Shown here piece after piece: positions 7,758-16,342 of a stretch of DNA of 64,000 bases. The DNA comes from Dyella_B sp035503745 (lineage in GTDB: Bacteria; Pseudomonadota; Gammaproteobacteria; Xanthomonadales; Rhodanobacteraceae), in NCBI RefSeq assembly GCF_035503745.1, contig NZ_DATJTC010000006.1, positions 4,692 through 68,691 of the forward strand, read 5' to 3'. The translations under genes and the position numbers were made by a program. Numbering within the stretch: position 1 is the first letter of the stretch; each line of letters opens with the position of its first letter. Under the pieces are notes generated by a model. That model saw nothing but the letters and a program-made list of their open reading frames with translations, was not told the origin of the DNA and did no database searches.

Positions 7758-8135
7758 TCAGGAACGGTGTGCGCGCGGGTCGTTGGGGCTTTTGCGGGAA
7801 AGCGAATAGAGCGCCCAGGCCATGATGGCTACGGGAATCAATCCGCCCAGCAGCGGAAATAGCGTAGCCGGGTGACGCAGCACCATCGGTACCAGTTGCG
7901 TGGCGGTGGTGAAGGCGATGATCCATAGGCGCCACGAGCGGCGCTTGCGTGCGATCCAGAAGCTGGCGATGACGAGTATCAGCGCGAGGATGTTGAAGGC
8001 CAGGTCGAGCGGCGGCAAGGTCCACACGGAGTCGAAGGCCAAGCGCGTGCCGATGACGGAGGCGAGCACGAACATAAGGAAGTAGCTGGTGTAGAACTCC
8101 ACTTTGTCCCAGGACGTGCGCGCCGGTGTGTTCAT
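7758..8135 (-). CDS. Conserved membrane protein, unknown function
   Basis: 125 residues with four hydrophobic segments (about 16-32, 43-61, 69-86 and 91-110) and a charged cytoplasmic tail. The ATG overlaps the serS stop codon by four bases (ATGA type), so it is translated together with serS. I do not recognise the family; its constant closeness to serS may simply reflect operon structure. Confidence 0.8.
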   Translation of the reverse strand: MNTPARTSWDKVEFYTSYFLMFVLASVIGTRLAFDSVWTLPPLDLAFNILALILVIASFWIARKRRSWRLWIIAFTTATQLVPMVLRHPATLFPLLGGLIPVAIMAWALYSLSRKSPNDPRAHRS

Positions 8136-9412
8136 GCGATGGCCTCGGCACCTGCCATATAGGGGCGCAGCGCTTCAGGCACGCTGATCGAGCCATCGGC
8201 GTTTTGGTAGTTTTCCATCACCGCGATCAATGTGCGGCCCACGGCCAGGCCCGAACCGTTGAGCGTGTGTACCAGCTCCGGCTTGTTGGTCTCGGCGCTG
8301 CGCACGCGCGCTTGCATGCGGCGCGCCTGGAAATCTTCGTCGTTGGAGCAGCTGGAAATTTCGCGGAAGGTGTTCTGGCTCGGCAGCCACACTTCCAGGT
8401 CGTAGGTTTTGGCCGCAGCGAAGCCCATGTCGCCGGTACACAGCAACAGTTTGCGATATGGCAGGCCAAGCTTTTGCAGCACTTTTTCCGCGTGGCCGAC
8501 CATTTCTTCCAACTGTGCGTACGAATCGCCGGCACGCACGATCTGCACCATTTCCACCTTTTCGAATTGGTGTTGGCGGATCATGCCGCGCACGTCGCGG
8601 CCGTAGCTGCCGGCTTCCGCACGGAAGCACGGCGTGTGCCCGGTGAGGCGCAGCGGCAAGGCGTCGGCGTTCTGGATGGTATCGCGCACCAGGTTGGTCA
8701 GCGGCACTTCGGCGGTGGGAATCAAATAGCGCCTGGTTTCGCCGACCTGGGTGGCGAACAGGTCTTCCTCGAACTTGGGCAGCTGGCCGGTACCCCGCAT
8801 GGTGTCGGCATTGACCAGCAACGGCACGTTGCATTCCAGGTAGCCGTGTTCGCGCGTGTGCAGGTCGAGCATGAATTGCGCCAGCGCGCGGTGCAGCTGC
8901 GCCAGCTGGCCGCGCAGCACCGTGAAGCGCGCGCCGGAAAGCTTGGCGCCGGATTCGCCGTCCAGCCAGCCATGCCGTTCGCCAAGATCGACGTGATCCT
9001 TCACCGCGAAGTCGAACTGGCGCGGCGTGCCCCAGCGGCTGACTTCGTGATTGTCGTTTTCGTCTTTGCCGACGGGTACGGATTCATGCGGGATGTTGGG
9101 GATGCCCAGCGCGATGTCGGCCAGCCTGGCCTGCACGTCGGCGAGCGCCTGCTCGTTCGCCTTGAGCGCGTCGCCGATGCCGGCGACCTCGGCCATCAGC
9201 GGTGCGACGTCCTCGCCCTTGGCCTTGGCCTGGCCGATGGCCTTGGAGCGGGTGTTACGCAGGTTCTGCAGCTCCTGCGTGTCGGTGGACAGCTGCTTGC
9301 GTTGGCTTTCCAGCGCCTCGATGACGGCCACGTCGAGCGTGTAGCCGCGGGTTTCCTTCAGGCGCGCGGCCGTTTCGGCCAGGCGCGAACGCAGCAATGC
9401 GGGGTCCAGCAT
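8132..9412 (-). CDS. serS: Seryl-tRNA synthetase
   Basis: Charges tRNA-Ser with serine (and selenocysteine tRNA where present). The 426-residue protein has the N-terminal coiled-coil arm (residues about 1-105, MLDPALLRSRLAETAARLK and onward) that binds the tRNA long arm, then the class II core: the GTGQLPKFEEDLF segment, motif 2 with CFRAEAGSYGRD, the serine pocket (EISSCSNDEDFQARR), and motif 3 NGSGLAVGRTLIAVMENYQ. The start at 9412 is chosen because it begins the conserved MLDP; 21 upstream residues are not family-like. It lies about 430 bases from the tRNA-Ser gene, which makes a neat functional pair. Confidence 0.98.
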   Translation of the reverse strand: MLDPALLRSRLAETAARLKETRGYTLDVAVIEALESQRKQLSTDTQELQNLRNTRSKAIGQAKAKGEDVAPLMAEVAGIGDALKANEQALADVQARLADIALGIPNIPHESVPVGKDENDNHEVSRWGTPRQFDFAVKDHVDLGERHGWLDGESGAKLSGARFTVLRGQLAQLHRALAQFMLDLHTREHGYLECNVPLLVNADTMRGTGQLPKFEEDLFATQVGETRRYLIPTAEVPLTNLVRDTIQNADALPLRLTGHTPCFRAEAGSYGRDVRGMIRQHQFEKVEMVQIVRAGDSYAQLEEMVGHAEKVLQKLGLPYRKLLLCTGDMGFAAAKTYDLEVWLPSQNTFREISSCSNDEDFQARRMQARVRSAETNKPELVHTLNGSGLAVGRTLIAVMENYQNADGSISVPEALRPYMAGAEAIA

Positions 9413-9503
9413 GATCAGATCCGGGTGGATGACTAAGGATCGTGGATTATGGCGGCCGGGCCGGCGCTGCCGCAACGCGGCACCGCCCTGCCCGCCGGGC
9501 TTC

Positions 9504-10082
9504 TCAGCGGGCGGTTTGGCGCTCCCCGCGCCCCAGCCACCACGCCATGACCACGCCCGCCAGCAGCCAGCCGATGATTTGTTCGGCCAGTGCCGCCAGG
9601 GTCAGCGCTTGGGGGAAGCGGTACCAGTTCCAGTACGGCACCAGCACACTGAGCCAGGCGAACAGGGGCGCGGCCAGGGCGATGGCCATGCGCTTGCCCA
9701 AGCCCAAGGGCGCCAGGCCCATCAGCGCCGCCAGGACCAGCGCCGCGAGCGTGTCTGACGCCCATTCGCGCATCAGCTGGCGCTTCATGTTGGTCATGTC
9801 CTCGCCCTGCGGCAAGTACACCACCCAGGCGTAGGGCGCGGTGGCGGATTTCTGTGCGTAGGCGGCACGGGCCGCCGGGTCGTTCCATTTGTCCGGGTCG
9901 AACGAAGGCAGGATGTAGACGCCCGGCTGGGTGCCGAGCCCTTCGTGCAAGCTGCTGAGCACAATGTCTTCGTGCACGGGCTGGTGTATGCCCGGGTTGC
10001 CCAACCCCAGGAACATGTGGGCCACGAAACCCCACAGGAACAGCACGATGCCGCCGAATATCGCTGCAACCAGTATGCGCAT
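9504..10082 (-). CDS. Conserved membrane protein, unknown function
   Basis: 192 residues. An N-terminal membrane segment (about 3-25) is followed by an exported loop of roughly 90 residues containing HEDIVLSSL and PQGEDMTNMKRQLMREW, then three more membrane segments (about 110-130, 134-152 and 160-183). It lies between rarA and serS, on the same strand, with gaps of about 80-90 bases. The family is a conserved hypothetical of this lineage; no function can be assigned. Confidence 0.85.
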   Translation of the reverse strand: MRILVAAIFGGIVLFLWGFVAHMFLGLGNPGIHQPVHEDIVLSSLHEGLGTQPGVYILPSFDPDKWNDPAARAAYAQKSATAPYAWVVYLPQGEDMTNMKRQLMREWASDTLAALVLAALMGLAPLGLGKRMAIALAAPLFAWLSVLVPYWNWYRFPQALTLAALAEQIIGWLLAGVVMAWWLGRGERQTAR

Positions 10083-10163
10083 GGATCGGCCCTCCCGGCT
10101 GGATGGTAAGCGGCAATCTAGGCGCGCCCGGCTGACGCCGCAAGAGTGCGGCGCCTTCGCGGC

Positions 10164-11504
10164 TTATTTCTTGCGCGCCCACCTGCGCTGCTCGCGCAGC
10201 GATTGCAGCTTTTCGCGCAGTTTCAGTTCCAGCCCGCGCTCGACCGGCTGGTAGAACTCGGTGCCTTCCAGCGCATCGGGCAGGCACTGCTGGTCGAGCG
10301 CAATGCCGCCCTCGGCGTCGTGATCGTATTGATAGCCCTTGCCGTAGCCCAGGCCTTTCATCAGTTTGGTAGGCGCGTTGCGCAGGTGCATGGGCACCTC
10401 GAGCGTGCCGGTTTGACCGACCACCTCGCGCGCCTGGTTGTAGGCCATGTAGGCTGCGTTGCTCTTGGGCGCGATGGCAAGCCAGATCGCCAGCTGCGCG
10501 AGCCCAAGTTCGCCCTCGGGGCTGCCGAGGCGTTCGTAGGTATCCCACGCATCCAGCGCCATGCGCCATGCGCGCGGTTCGGCCAGGCCCACGTCTTCGA
10601 CCGCCATGCGCGTCATGCGACGGGCAAGATAAAGCGGATCGCAGCCGCCATCGAGCATGCGCACCAGCCAATACACCGCCGCGTCGGGATCGGAGGAGCG
10701 CACCGATTTATGCAGCGCGGAAATTTGGTCGTAGAACTGTTCGCCGCCCTTGTCGAAGCGGCGCGTGCGATCGGCCAGCACCTGCTCCAGCGTTGCGTTG
10801 TCGATGACGTGCCCATCGGCCACTTCGGCGGCAATCTCCAGCAGCGTGAGCGCACGCCGCACGTCGCCATCGGCAGCGTGGGCGATCAAACGCAAGGCGT
10901 CCTCGTCCACATCCAGTTTCAATTCGCCCAGCCCGCGTGTTTCGTCGGTAAGCGCACGGCGCAAGGCAGCGACGATGTCGTCGGTCGATACCGCATCGAG
11001 CACGTGCACGCGGCAACGCGACAGCAATGCCGAGTTCAGCTCGAAGGAGGGATTTTCGGTGGTGGCACCGATGAAAATGATGACGCCGCGTTCGATGTGC
11101 GGCAGAAACGCATCCTGCTGCGCCTTGTTGAAGCGATGCACCTCATCGACGAACAACACCGTACGCCGGCCGCGCGCAAAATTCACCTCGGCTTCGGCCA
11201 ACGCCTTGCGCACGTCCGGCAAGCCGCAAAGCACGGCGGAAATGGCGCGAAAATCCGCATCGGCGTAGCGCGCCACCAGCAACGCCAGCGTGGTCTTGCC
11301 GCATCCGGGCGGCCCCCACAACACCATCGAGTGCACGCGGCCGGCCTCCAGCGCGCGTCGCAAGGCCTTGCCTGGCGCCAGTAGCCGTTGCTGTCCGACG
11401 ATGTCGTCGAGGCTTTGCGGCCGCATGCGTTCGGCCAGCGGCTTAAGCTCTTGCGAATCCGCCGCAAACAGTTCCGGGGTATGGGGTAAATCGCGTTGTT
11501 CCAT
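10164..11504 (-). CDS. rarA: Replication-associated recombination protein A (AAA+ clamp-loader-like ATPase)
   Basis: Acts at stalled or damaged replication forks; member of the RarA/MgsA/WRNIP1 family. The 446-residue protein contains RMRPQSLDDIVGQQRLL, Walker A GPPGCGKTT, Walker B FVDEVHRF, sensor 1 IFIGATTENPSF, and the tetramerisation domain with FYDQISALHKSVRSSDPDAA and the C-terminal GYQYDHD region. The ATG at 11504 precedes the family-typical N-terminus (MEQRDLPHTPELF); a longer form begins at 11555. In many gammaproteobacteria rarA directly follows lolA, but here three genes intervene. Confidence 0.97.
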   Translation of the reverse strand: MEQRDLPHTPELFAADSQELKPLAERMRPQSLDDIVGQQRLLAPGKALRRALEAGRVHSMVLWGPPGCGKTTLALLVARYADADFRAISAVLCGLPDVRKALAEAEVNFARGRRTVLFVDEVHRFNKAQQDAFLPHIERGVIIFIGATTENPSFELNSALLSRCRVHVLDAVSTDDIVAALRRALTDETRGLGELKLDVDEDALRLIAHAADGDVRRALTLLEIAAEVADGHVIDNATLEQVLADRTRRFDKGGEQFYDQISALHKSVRSSDPDAAVYWLVRMLDGGCDPLYLARRMTRMAVEDVGLAEPRAWRMALDAWDTYERLGSPEGELGLAQLAIWLAIAPKSNAAYMAYNQAREVVGQTGTLEVPMHLRNAPTKLMKGLGYGKGYQYDHDAEGGIALDQQCLPDALEGTEFYQPVERGLELKLREKLQSLREQRRWARKK

Positions 11505-11818
11505 CGAACGATGATAGGACATTCGCGCCCTAACCCACCGGCACCCGCCGCGCAACGGCCATCAAACACCCTGAGGGATTATTCCCTATTGCAAATTAAT
11601 GATTATTGCGGCAATCGTTCATGACTTAGGCTAAGCTTAACTGGCGCCTAATTCGCGCATTAATTTATGTCAGGCTTCATGCAATTCTTAGATTATCCTT
11701 AGCGCATTTTCTTTCGCGTCAAAAAGAATATCGATTTAATCTATTTGTTATATAAGTGTCATGTGGGATCTCTACGGTGTCGGCCTTTGCAAACCCCTGC
11801 CGATACCGGAAAAAAACA
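11505..11818. promoter_or_regulatory. A+T-rich divergent promoter region of rarA and the TonB receptor
   Basis: About 310 bases with no gene. The middle (11575-11755) is clearly richer in A+T than its surroundings, as expected for promoters, and lies between divergent genes. I looked for Fur and Pho boxes and found only weak matches (see rejected items). No RNA structure was recognised. Confidence 0.5.
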
Positions 11819-14086
11819 ATGACGCCATCGACGTACGCGCTGTTCCGCCGCTCACCGGTTTATCTCGCCCTGTGCCTTGCTTTAACCAGTGCCTTGCCGA
11901 TTTACGCCCAAGACGCCAATCAAAATGCCAGCGGCCCTAATTCGACCGACAACACCGATATTGGCAATTCGGCGCAAAACGCCAAAACCCTCTCCAGCAT
12001 GCAGGTCACGGCCAACTCCAGCGCAGTCAGCGCGGTGGCCCCCACGCAAGGCTCGCTGATTGCCACGCAACCGCAGTCGATCATCGGCAGCACCTACATC
12101 CAGGAAAATATTCCGCCTACCGGCGACTACACCGACGCCATCGCGATCTCGCCCAGCACTTACACCATCGCGCCCAACGGCTCGGGCTTGATGGAAACCT
12201 CGGTGGCCAGCATCCGCGGCTTCCAGGACGGCCAGTACAACGTCACCTTCGACGGCATCCCGTGGGGCGATTCGAACGACTTCACCCATCATTCCACCTC
12301 CTATTTCACCAACCAGGAAACCAGCAGCGTTACCGTCGATCGCGGCCCGGGCACGGCCGGCACGCTGGGCGATGCCACCTTCGGCGGCACGGTGTCGGTG
12401 GAATCGATCAACCCCTCCAGCACCTTCAACCTGCATCCGTACATCAGCTACGGAAGCTGGAACACGGCGATCGAAGGTGCGCGCATCGACACCGGCACCT
12501 TGAATAACAGCGGCACCAACGCGGTGGTCAACGTGCAGAACAGCACCTCCGACGGCTACCTCACCGAGGCCGGCCAGCGCCGCCAGAACGTGTTCGCCAA
12601 GGTGGTGCAACCGCTGGGCGACAACACCACGCTCACCTTCGGCGGCATGTGGAACAAGATCAACCAGTACGTGCCGCTGGGCGCCACCAAGGCGCAGATC
12701 GCCCAGTACGGCCCCAACTATGCCTTGAATGACAACCCCAACAGCCAGTCCTACTACCGCTACAACAACGACCAGATCAGCACCTACATGGGCTACGTCG
12801 GGGTGCATTCGGAGTTCGACGGCTGGACGCTCGACAACAAAGCCTACACCTACGCCTACAACCATTTCGGTTTCAACGGCCTGGACCCGAACGGCGAAAC
12901 GCCCAACGGCACCTTCTGTAACGCCAAGGGCAACGACTGCCTTTATCCGGACAATGTGCCCGGCCAGCACATGCGCAACTGGTATCGCTCCTTTGGCGAC
13001 ATCTTCCGCTTGAGCAAGGAAATCGGCCCCGGCGAGCTGCGCACCGGTGCCTGGTTCGACCACCAGGACAACCTGCGCTGGGAGTATGAATTCGACGACA
13101 CGCTGGACGTGCCCGCCCTCAATACCACCGGCGCGCCGACCAAGGGCACCGACCTGCCGATCGATCGCGTCATGACCGATTCGCTGCGCACCATCCAGCC
13201 GTTCGTGGAATACCAGTGGAACATCACCGACCAGGCCTACCTGGTGGGCGGCGTGAAGTACGAAGACTTCCTGCGAAATCTGGACGCTACGTACAACCAG
13301 AAGACCGGCACGCCGTTGGACTATTCCAAGGGTTGGAACGCCACGTTGCCTTCGGCCGCGTTCCACTACGCGTTTACCTCCGACTGGACGGCTTACGCGC
13401 AGTGGGCCAAGGGCTTTCTGGCACCGAACCTCAACCTGCTCTACGTCGCCAAGCCGTCGATTTCCGACGCCGCGCTGGAACCGGAGAAGACCACCAACGT
13501 CCAGCTCGGCACCACCTGGACCAGCAACCGACTGACCGTGTCGGGCGACGTGTACAAGATCGACTTCAACAACTTCATCCAGAGCCAGAAGATCGGCGGC
13601 AACACCGTGTTCTACAACGGCGGCGGCGTGCACTATAAGGGCGTCGAACTGGAAGGCACGTACATGGTCGGCGGCGGCTTGAGCGTTTACGCCAATGGTT
13701 CGCTCAACCGCGCCATCCAGACCCAAAGCAACACCTGGAACCCCAACACGCCGGACAAAACCGCCGCGCTTGGCCTGATCTACACCAACGGACCGGTCTA
13801 CGCCTCGCTGGTGGACAAGTTTGTGGGCAAAACCTACTACACGGCCAACAACAACGACGACACGGTGATCGGCGGCTACGCGGTCACCAACTTCACCGCC
13901 AGCTACAAGTTCGATCCGCACATGGCAGGCGTAAAGGATTTCAAGATCGGCATCCAGCTCAACAACCTGTTCAACAACACCCACATCGACGCGCTGGCCG
14001 GCACTACCGTGGCCGACAGCACGCCGTTGTTCTGGACCATTCCGGCGCGCAATTTCAACTTCACCGTTTCGGCGGATCTGTTCTGA
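11819..14086 (+). CDS. TonB-dependent outer-membrane receptor
   Basis: Outer-membrane barrel for energy-dependent uptake of a substrate that cannot be named. The 755-residue protein starts at the ATG at 11819, which gives a clean signal peptide ending ALPIYA before QD; an upstream GTG would add 21 residues before it. After a short Asn/Ser-rich stretch there is a TonB-box-like KTLSSMQVTA. The plug (about 50-180) has ETSVASIRGFQDGQYNVTFD and VDRGPGTAGTLGDATFGGTV, followed by a long barrel that ends with the terminal Phe expected for outer-membrane proteins (NFTVSADLF). Its stop overlaps the start of the acid phosphatase gene, so uptake and dephosphorylation are probably linked. Confidence 0.93.
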   Translation: MTPSTYALFRRSPVYLALCLALTSALPIYAQDANQNASGPNSTDNTDIGNSAQNAKTLSSMQVTANSSAVSAVAPTQGSLIATQPQSIIGSTYIQENIPPTGDYTDAIAISPSTYTIAPNGSGLMETSVASIRGFQDGQYNVTFDGIPWGDSNDFTHHSTSYFTNQETSSVTVDRGPGTAGTLGDATFGGTVSVESINPSSTFNLHPYISYGSWNTAIEGARIDTGTLNNSGTNAVVNVQNSTSDGYLTEAGQRRQNVFAKVVQPLGDNTTLTFGGMWNKINQYVPLGATKAQIAQYGPNYALNDNPNSQSYYRYNNDQISTYMGYVGVHSEFDGWTLDNKAYTYAYNHFGFNGLDPNGETPNGTFCNAKGNDCLYPDNVPGQHMRNWYRSFGDIFRLSKEIGPGELRTGAWFDHQDNLRWEYEFDDTLDVPALNTTGAPTKGTDLPIDRVMTDSLRTIQPFVEYQWNITDQAYLVGGVKYEDFLRNLDATYNQKTGTPLDYSKGWNATLPSAAFHYAFTSDWTAYAQWAKGFLAPNLNLLYVAKPSISDAALEPEKTTNVQLGTTWTSNRLTVSGDVYKIDFNNFIQSQKIGGNTVFYNGGGVHYKGVELEGTYMVGGGLSVYANGSLNRAIQTQSNTWNPNTPDKTAALGLIYTNGPVYASLVDKFVGKTYYTANNNDDTVIGGYAVTNFTASYKFDPHMAGVKDFKIGIQLNNLFNNTHIDALAGTTVADSTPLFWTIPARNFNFTVSADLF

Positions 14087-14823
14087 TGAAATGCTCGTTG
14101 TTGCTTTCTTTGCTGCTTATCGGCCAGCCCGCACTGGCCGACGGTGGTGTCCATCCGGCCACCATTGCATTGTCGAACCTGCTGCCGCCTCCGCCGGCAG
14201 CAGGTTCGATTGCGGCCCAGCGCGATCTGCAGGCGGTGCTGGATACGCAAAAAACCCGCACCGATGCCGATGACGCGGCGGCGAAGGCGGACACGGACCG
14301 TTCCGTGTTCCGCTTCGCCGATGCCTTGGGTCTGGCCGTGCCGTCCTCGGCGCTGCCGAAGACAACCGCGTTTTTTGCGCGCACCGCCCAACTGGACAAG
14401 GCGCTGGTGAAAGATGCAAAAAACTACTGGCAGCGTCCGCGACCCGCCGCGGTTTCCGGCGACGTGCATCCGCTGGCCAAGGAGAAAGCGGACGATTGGA
14501 GCTATCCCAGCGGCCACTCGACCTTCGGTTACACCACGGCGGTGCTACTGGCCAATATGGTGCCGGAAAAGCGTGCAGCCATCTTTGCGCGGGCCGACGT
14601 GTACGCGCAGCACCGCATTGTGATGGGCGCGCACTTTCCCAGCGACGTGGAAGCCGGGCATCTTGCAGGCACGGTGATCGCTGCCGAAGTCATGCAGGAT
14701 CCCAGTTGGCAGCAGGATTATCTCGCCGCGCGCGCGGAGTTGCGCAAGGCATTGGGATTACCCGCCCAGCCGCCGTTGGCGACCTCGGGCGCAAAGAAAG
14801 CGACGGCTTCATCGACACACTGA
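14086..14823 (+). CDS. Class A (PAP2-type) acid phosphatase, periplasmic
   Basis: 245 residues with a signal peptide (MKCSLLLSLLLIGQPALA). The three PAP2 motifs are visible: K-x6-RP as KNYWQRPRP, PSGH as YPSGHSTFGY, and R-x5-H-x3-D as RIVMGAHFPSD, where the usual SR is HR. Non-specific acid phosphatases of this class (PhoN/PhoC family) release phosphate from organic esters in the periplasm. The start codon overlaps the TonB receptor stop by one base (TGATG), so the two are translationally coupled. A joint role, for instance cleaving a phosphorylated ligand brought in by the receptor, is an inference. Confidence 0.93.
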   Translation: MKCSLLLSLLLIGQPALADGGVHPATIALSNLLPPPPAAGSIAAQRDLQAVLDTQKTRTDADDAAAKADTDRSVFRFADALGLAVPSSALPKTTAFFARTAQLDKALVKDAKNYWQRPRPAAVSGDVHPLAKEKADDWSYPSGHSTFGYTTAVLLANMVPEKRAAIFARADVYAQHRIVMGAHFPSDVEAGHLAGTVIAAEVMQDPSWQQDYLAARAELRKALGLPAQPPLATSGAKKATASSTH

Positions 14824-14867
14824 AACGCCCACGGCATGCCGTCGGCGCAGGGCATCGCCCAGATCGC

Positions 14868-15533
14868 CTATTCGCGCAGAAAAAACTGGCGATAGATGGC
14901 GTAGGCAAGACCTACGGCGCCGGTAAGCGCGGCAGGAATCAGCAATACGCGTTCCTGCCAATGCGCGTATCCCAGTGTACCTAGCGCGGAGCCGACGATG
15001 AAATGCCCGGCTACCAGCAGGCAGACATGGATGCGCAGCATGTCCACCTCCAATCCGCGCAAACGCTGTCCGAGGTAGATACCGAGGTCGGTGAAGATGC
15101 CCGACAGATGCGTCGTGCGCAGCGTGGCACCGCTATAGGTGCTGACCATGGCGTTCTGCAGGCCGCACGCGGTGGAGGCCAGGTACAACCCAAGATCGTT
15201 CGCCGCGTGGATCATCGGCGCGGCCATGAACAGCAGCGCCGATTCGAGTATCAACACAATGCCGTAGCGGCGACCCAGTTCAAGCGCGCCCTGCTTGACG
15301 ATGAAGCCGCTGACCATCGCGCCGAGCACGAACGAAACGATCATCAACGCCCAGTGCAGATCTTCGGCAACATTGCCTTGCGCAAGCGCGATGCCAAGCT
15401 GCGTGCTGGTGCCGGTGAGGTGGGTGATCGGCTGATGCCGAAAGCACAGGTAACCGACCGCATTGATGCAGCCGGCCACCAGCGCCAGCAATCCACCACC
15501 GATCCACGCCCAACGCGGCAGCCGGCGGATCAT
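14868..15533 (-). CDS. YoaK/DUF1275 family membrane protein
   Basis: 221 residues with six membrane segments, matching the family's usual length and fold. The opening carries the diagnostic GCINAVGYLCFRHQPITHLTG followed by GTSTQLG, and the second half has STACGLQNAMVSTYSGATLR and THLSG, an internal repeat of the same theme. The function of this family is unknown. It lies 10 bases from lolA on the same strand, so both may share a transcript, and it is convergent with the phosphatase gene. Confidence 0.9.
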   Translation of the reverse strand: MIRRLPRWAWIGGGLLALVAGCINAVGYLCFRHQPITHLTGTSTQLGIALAQGNVAEDLHWALMIVSFVLGAMVSGFIVKQGALELGRRYGIVLILESALLFMAAPMIHAANDLGLYLASTACGLQNAMVSTYSGATLRTTHLSGIFTDLGIYLGQRLRGLEVDMLRIHVCLLVAGHFIVGSALGTLGYAHWQERVLLIPAALTGAVGLAYAIYRQFFLRE

Positions 15534-15543
15534 CGCAGTGCGA

Positions 15544-16206
15544 TCAGTTTTTCAGCGGTTGGGTGGTGATCACCGGCAGATCGCCGATCACATCGGCGCC
15601 CTTGGGCGGCGTGAAATTGAAATCCTGCGGCGGAATCGGCGGATTGCGCTGCCAATTGGAAAAGTGGATGTCAGTCAGCGAACCGAGCTGATCCTTGAAC
15701 TGCATGCGCGCCAGGCCGTTGGCATCGAAACCCAGGTCCGCGTATTGGAACTGCGGATCTTTGGAGGTGGAGGTAAGCCGCAACCAGACCAGGCCGTCGC
15801 GCTCGCCCTGCTCGGTGACATTGAAGTCGCTATCCAATTGCTTCAGATCCGTCAGCACGGTAAGCGGGCTATGCGCCTCTTCGGTGTCCTGCTTGCGCAC
15901 AGTGACCTGTTCCAGATCGGGGTCGTACATCCACACGCGGCTGCCGTCGGCAACGATGGTCTGCTTGTAGGGCGCCAGCGTATCCCAGCGGAACTGGCGC
16001 GGCGCCTCCAGCACCAGCGTGCCGTTGCTGGTCTGGCCGGGCTGGCCGTCGGCATTGGTGAGGGTCTGGGTGAAGTTTCCGGCGATCGCGTGCAGCCCTT
16101 GGGCGAAGGCATCCAGCCGCGTGCGGGCCGGGCCGGCGGCCTGCGCCAGATTGCACGCCAGCAGGGCGAGCGAAGCGACGAGGGCGGCGAAGCGGAAGCG
16201 TTTCAT
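15544..16206 (-). CDS. lolA: Outer-membrane lipoprotein carrier protein LolA
   Basis: Periplasmic chaperone that takes lipoproteins from LolCDE to LolB at the outer membrane. The ATG at 16206 starts a typical signal peptide (MKRFRFAALVASLALLACNLAQA); the longer frame upstream is not protein-like. The mature part has the family pattern GNFTQTLTNADGQ, GTLVLEAPRQFRWDT and SRVWMYDPDLEQVTVRKQD. 220 residues is the usual length. The gene lies downstream of ftsK, the common order ftsK-lolA-rarA in gammaproteobacteria. Confidence 0.96.
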   Translation of the reverse strand: MKRFRFAALVASLALLACNLAQAAGPARTRLDAFAQGLHAIAGNFTQTLTNADGQPGQTSNGTLVLEAPRQFRWDTLAPYKQTIVADGSRVWMYDPDLEQVTVRKQDTEEAHSPLTVLTDLKQLDSDFNVTEQGERDGLVWLRLTSTSKDPQFQYADLGFDANGLARMQFKDQLGSLTDIHFSNWQRNPPIPPQDFNFTPPKGADVIGDLPVITTQPLKN

Positions 16207-16342
16207 GGGTGCTGTTCCTGGTGGGCGGAATGTGCCAAGTGTGCAGCGGGGATGCTTAATGGCGGATGCGTTTTTTAAAGCCTGCCCCCTCCCGGCCTCC
16301 CCGTGCTTTGCACGGGGGCCAAAAGCGCGGCGTGCTTGAAGG

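Noticed and set aside
11590..11640. A+T-rich stretch resembling a Fur box or Pho box upstream of the TonB receptor
   Set aside because: Best alignments match only about half of the consensus positions (around 9 of 19 for Fur), no better than expected for A+T-rich DNA.
11882..13984. 700-codon open frame antisense to the TonB receptor
   Set aside because: Shadow frame; the plus strand has signal peptide, plug and barrel features.
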